Assembly: GCA_030430515.1 (NCBI GenBank)
Contig: JAUIKX010000181.1
Coordinates: forward strand, 1 to 7,162
Direction of reading: 5' to 3'
Length of the DNA stretch: 7,162 bases
Source: Gammaproteobacteria bacterium
GTDB lineage: Bacteria; Pseudomonadota; Gammaproteobacteria; Pseudomonadales; Azotimanducaceae
In this document: in pieces, positions 5,845-7,162 of the stretch
Layout of the letters: each line of letters starts with the position of its first letter
Position numbering within the stretch: position 1 is the stretch's first letter
The notes under the pieces: model-generated
Told to the model about the DNA's origin: nothing
The model's database searches: none
What the model saw: only the letters and a program-made list of their open reading frames with translations
Made by a program: the position numbers and the translations under genes

Positions 5845-6783
5845 ATGACCAGACCGAGATCGCACTACGTCGATTCGACTCGAGCAGGCTTTTATCATGT
5901 GACCTCTCGGTGCGTTCGGCGCGCATGGCTCATGGGAGATGACCCACTCACCGGGAATAACTACGACCATCGCAAAGCGCTGCTTCTCAACCGACTGAAG
6001 CACCTCTCGCGTTACTTCGCCATCGAAGTCATGGGCTATGCAATCATGAGCAACCACTTTCACCTGGTTGTAAAGTATGATCCCGTGCTTGCCGACTCTT
6101 GGTCGGATGAAGAGGTAGCTGAACGTTGGTGCGCGGCATTCAGCCGCAGAGCCCTGAATCGAGATGACCCTGGGCGCATCACAACAGCAGATTTCAGCCA
6201 AGCTGACGCCACCAGGTATCAGAATCTACTTCTGGATGCAGACCGCCTCCAACGCTGCCGGTCTGCACTGGGCTCGTTATCGCGATTCATGCAACACCTA
6301 AAACAACCGTTTGCTGTATGGGTCAATCGCGAAGATGGTTGTCGCGGACATGTGTTCGAGTCGCGCTTCTATTCAGGAGAACTGGCAACTGAAGAAGACC
6401 TGCTGGCCTGTATGGCTTACGTCGACTTGAACCCAGTTGAAGCGGGAATCGCCAAGTCTATTCGGGCAGCCGAGCATACTGCATTGCATGAGCGCTTGTT
6501 CAGCTCACGATTCTGCAAGGAGCAACTCGAAGAATATCTGGCACCACTATGGGAGGAGCCTGGGGAAAGCGAGCAACCTGCTACTACTGAAAATATGCCA
6601 ACTAAAGTGCGAAGCTGCACATTAATTGAGTATGCAAGACAACTGGCCCTCGCAGCTGTCTATTTCACGAATCCAGATGCGCAATATCCCAGCGGAGTCT
6701 CCATCTGGATGGCTCGCCTGCTGAAGCGAAAGCGTCAACGAGAAGGCCCTCCAGCTCCAGCTTTCTACGACTACACTTGTTGA
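5845..6783 (+). CDS. Y1 tyrosine transposase, REP-associated (RAYT/IS200-like) type
   Basis: 312 residues. YHVTSRCVRRAWLM near 17-30 is the family's N-terminal signature. MSNHFHLVVK carries the HUH metal motif (H71, H73), and the likely nucleophilic tyrosine is Y192 in CMAYVDLNPVEAGI. Between them lies a long insert (about 80-140) and the block GHVFESRFYSGEL (168-180), typical of the longer proteobacterial members. Residues 200-312 form a basic tail with RLLKRKRQR near 291-299. Such proteins nick single-stranded DNA by forming a 5'-phosphotyrosine link; RAYTs are thought to spread REP palindromes and are often single copy. All key residues are intact, so the protein could be active. No good ribosome site precedes the ATG at 5845. 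Two sampled lines are about 52-53% G+C, against 60-65% in the CoA-transferase gene, suggesting separate ancestry. I see no REP units flanking it. Confidence 0.88.
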   Translation: MTRPRSHYVDSTRAGFYHVTSRCVRRAWLMGDDPLTGNNYDHRKALLLNRLKHLSRYFAIEVMGYAIMSNHFHLVVKYDPVLADSWSDEEVAERWCAAFSRRALNRDDPGRITTADFSQADATRYQNLLLDADRLQRCRSALGSLSRFMQHLKQPFAVWVNREDGCRGHVFESRFYSGELATEEDLLACMAYVDLNPVEAGIAKSIRAAEHTALHERLFSSRFCKEQLEEYLAPLWEEPGESEQPATTENMPTKVRSCTLIEYARQLALAAVYFTNPDAQYPSGVSIWMARLLKRKRQREGPPAPAFYDYTC

Positions 6784-7015
6784 GCGACGAAACACAGCGC
6801 AGAGAAAAGTCCGAGCACCATTCCTGCGCGACCACTTCCAGCTAGTCGCCTCAGCACGGCTCACAAAACCTAACTCGCTTCCAGAATCGCAGATCAGCAC
6901 GAAAACGCCGCCCTCTGAACGAACACCAAGCCCCCCCCAAGCCCGAAGGCCACAAAAAATCAGTCTCAGAGCAAAGGATGGGTGTTGGCTGACTCGTTGG
7001 GGCGTGTGTCCCCGC
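6784..7015. other. Non-coding gap after the transposase gene
   Basis: No supported gene is seen on either strand. It contains a run of eight C at 6931-6938, two copies of TCAGCACG (6851-6858 and 6894-6901), and a small GGGG/CCCC hairpin at 6999-7013 just before the A-run of the terminator. A 131-codon minus-strand open frame crosses this gap into the transposase gene, but its composition and lack of any recognisable family argue against it. Confidence 0.5.
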
Positions 7016-7044
7016 AAAAAAAAGGGCGGCCTAAGCCGCCCTTT
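7016..7044 (-). terminator. Rho-independent terminator of the rightmost minus-strand gene
   Basis: A perfect 10-bp inverted repeat, AAAGGGCGGC (7021-7030) and GCCGCCCTTT (7035-7044), has a CTAA loop. Read on the minus strand, the GC-rich stem is followed by eight T (the A-run at 7016-7023), a textbook intrinsic terminator 20 bases past the minus-strand stop codon. On the plus strand only TTT follows the stem, so it may also weakly stop transcription coming from the transposase gene. Confidence 0.93.
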
Positions 7045-7064
7045 CGAACCACGACTGATTCTTA

Positions 7065-7162
7065 CTACAGCGTAAAGCGATACTGCAGCGTAATCGTGCG
7101 GCCAAGCTGGGTGTTGATGCCCTGGTCCAGGTTGTTGGGGTTCGTGCCATCGGCAGCGATAC
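7065..7162 (-). CDS. C-terminal end of an outer-membrane beta-barrel protein, probably a TonB-dependent receptor; 5' part beyond window
   Basis: Only 31 codons are inside the window, ending LGRTITLQYRFTL and then tandem stops TAG-TAA. The NNLDQGINTQLGR stretch followed by an alternating aromatic/hydrophobic last strand is the usual end of TonB-dependent receptors, where 'QLGR' precedes the final barrel strand. A Leu rather than the more usual Phe is the last residue, with Phe two places before it. The strong terminator just downstream supports a real 3' gene end. A full TonB receptor would extend about 700-1000 residues further right. The substrate cannot be judged from this fragment; another barrel family is possible. 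Confidence 0.72.
   Translation of the reverse strand, partial: IAADGTNPNNLDQGINTQLGRTITLQYRFTL

Noticed and set aside
5785..6201. A 138-codon minus-strand open frame
   Set aside because: Antisense to the transposase N-terminal half containing the HUH motif; no recognisable domain.
6622..7017. A 131-codon minus-strand open frame in the gap after the transposase
   Set aside because: Starts right at the A-run of the terminator, overlaps the transposase 3' end, and shows no family features or ribosome site.

Overview
The window looks like a chromosomal stretch from a proteobacterium, most likely a gammaproteobacterium. The signs are fairly high G+C (about 60% in sampled metabolic-gene lines), a TonB-receptor-like outer-membrane barrel end, DUF1761 and YhhN membrane proteins, and a Y1 (REP-associated-type) transposase. 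The taxonomic guess is inference from gene families; there is no rRNA or marker gene here. No tRNA, rRNA, CRISPR array or phage module was seen.

Layout, left to right. (1) Positions 1-1394, minus strand: an exported D-aminoacylase-type amidohydrolase, cut by the left edge of the window. (2) A 58-bp divergent spacer with a nested palindrome. (3) Plus strand 1453-3178: a two-gene unit of a GFA-family zinc protein and a YtcJ-like amidohydrolase, with one base between stop and start. (4) Minus strand 4207-3138: a DUF1761 membrane protein whose end overlaps a YhhN/lysoplasmalogenase-like membrane protein. The latter runs convergently into the YtcJ-like gene with a 41-bp overlap. (5) Plus strand 4302-5633: an acetyl-CoA hydrolase/CoA-transferase-family enzyme with a plausible sigma70 promoter in the divergent spacer. 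(6) A 211-bp gap with small repeats. (7) Plus strand 5845-6783: a Y1 tyrosine transposase, noticeably lower in G+C than its neighbours. (8) A non-coding gap ending in a strong intrinsic terminator that serves a minus-strand gene, of which only the last 31 codons (outer-membrane beta-barrel end) are inside the window.

How the genes may work together: two amidohydrolases back to back, one exported and one apparently cytoplasmic, plus a small GFA zinc protein suggest catabolism or detoxification of N-acyl or N-formyl compounds. The CoA-transferase would handle a short acyl-CoA. The TonB receptor end suggests nutrient uptake further right. These links are inferred from proximity only; no substrate can be read from the sequence. 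I found no convincing new multi-gene system. The most unusual points are a Glu in place of the usual Cys metal ligand in the first amidohydrolase, the compact symmetric divergent control region, and the lone transposase without recognisable REP partners.
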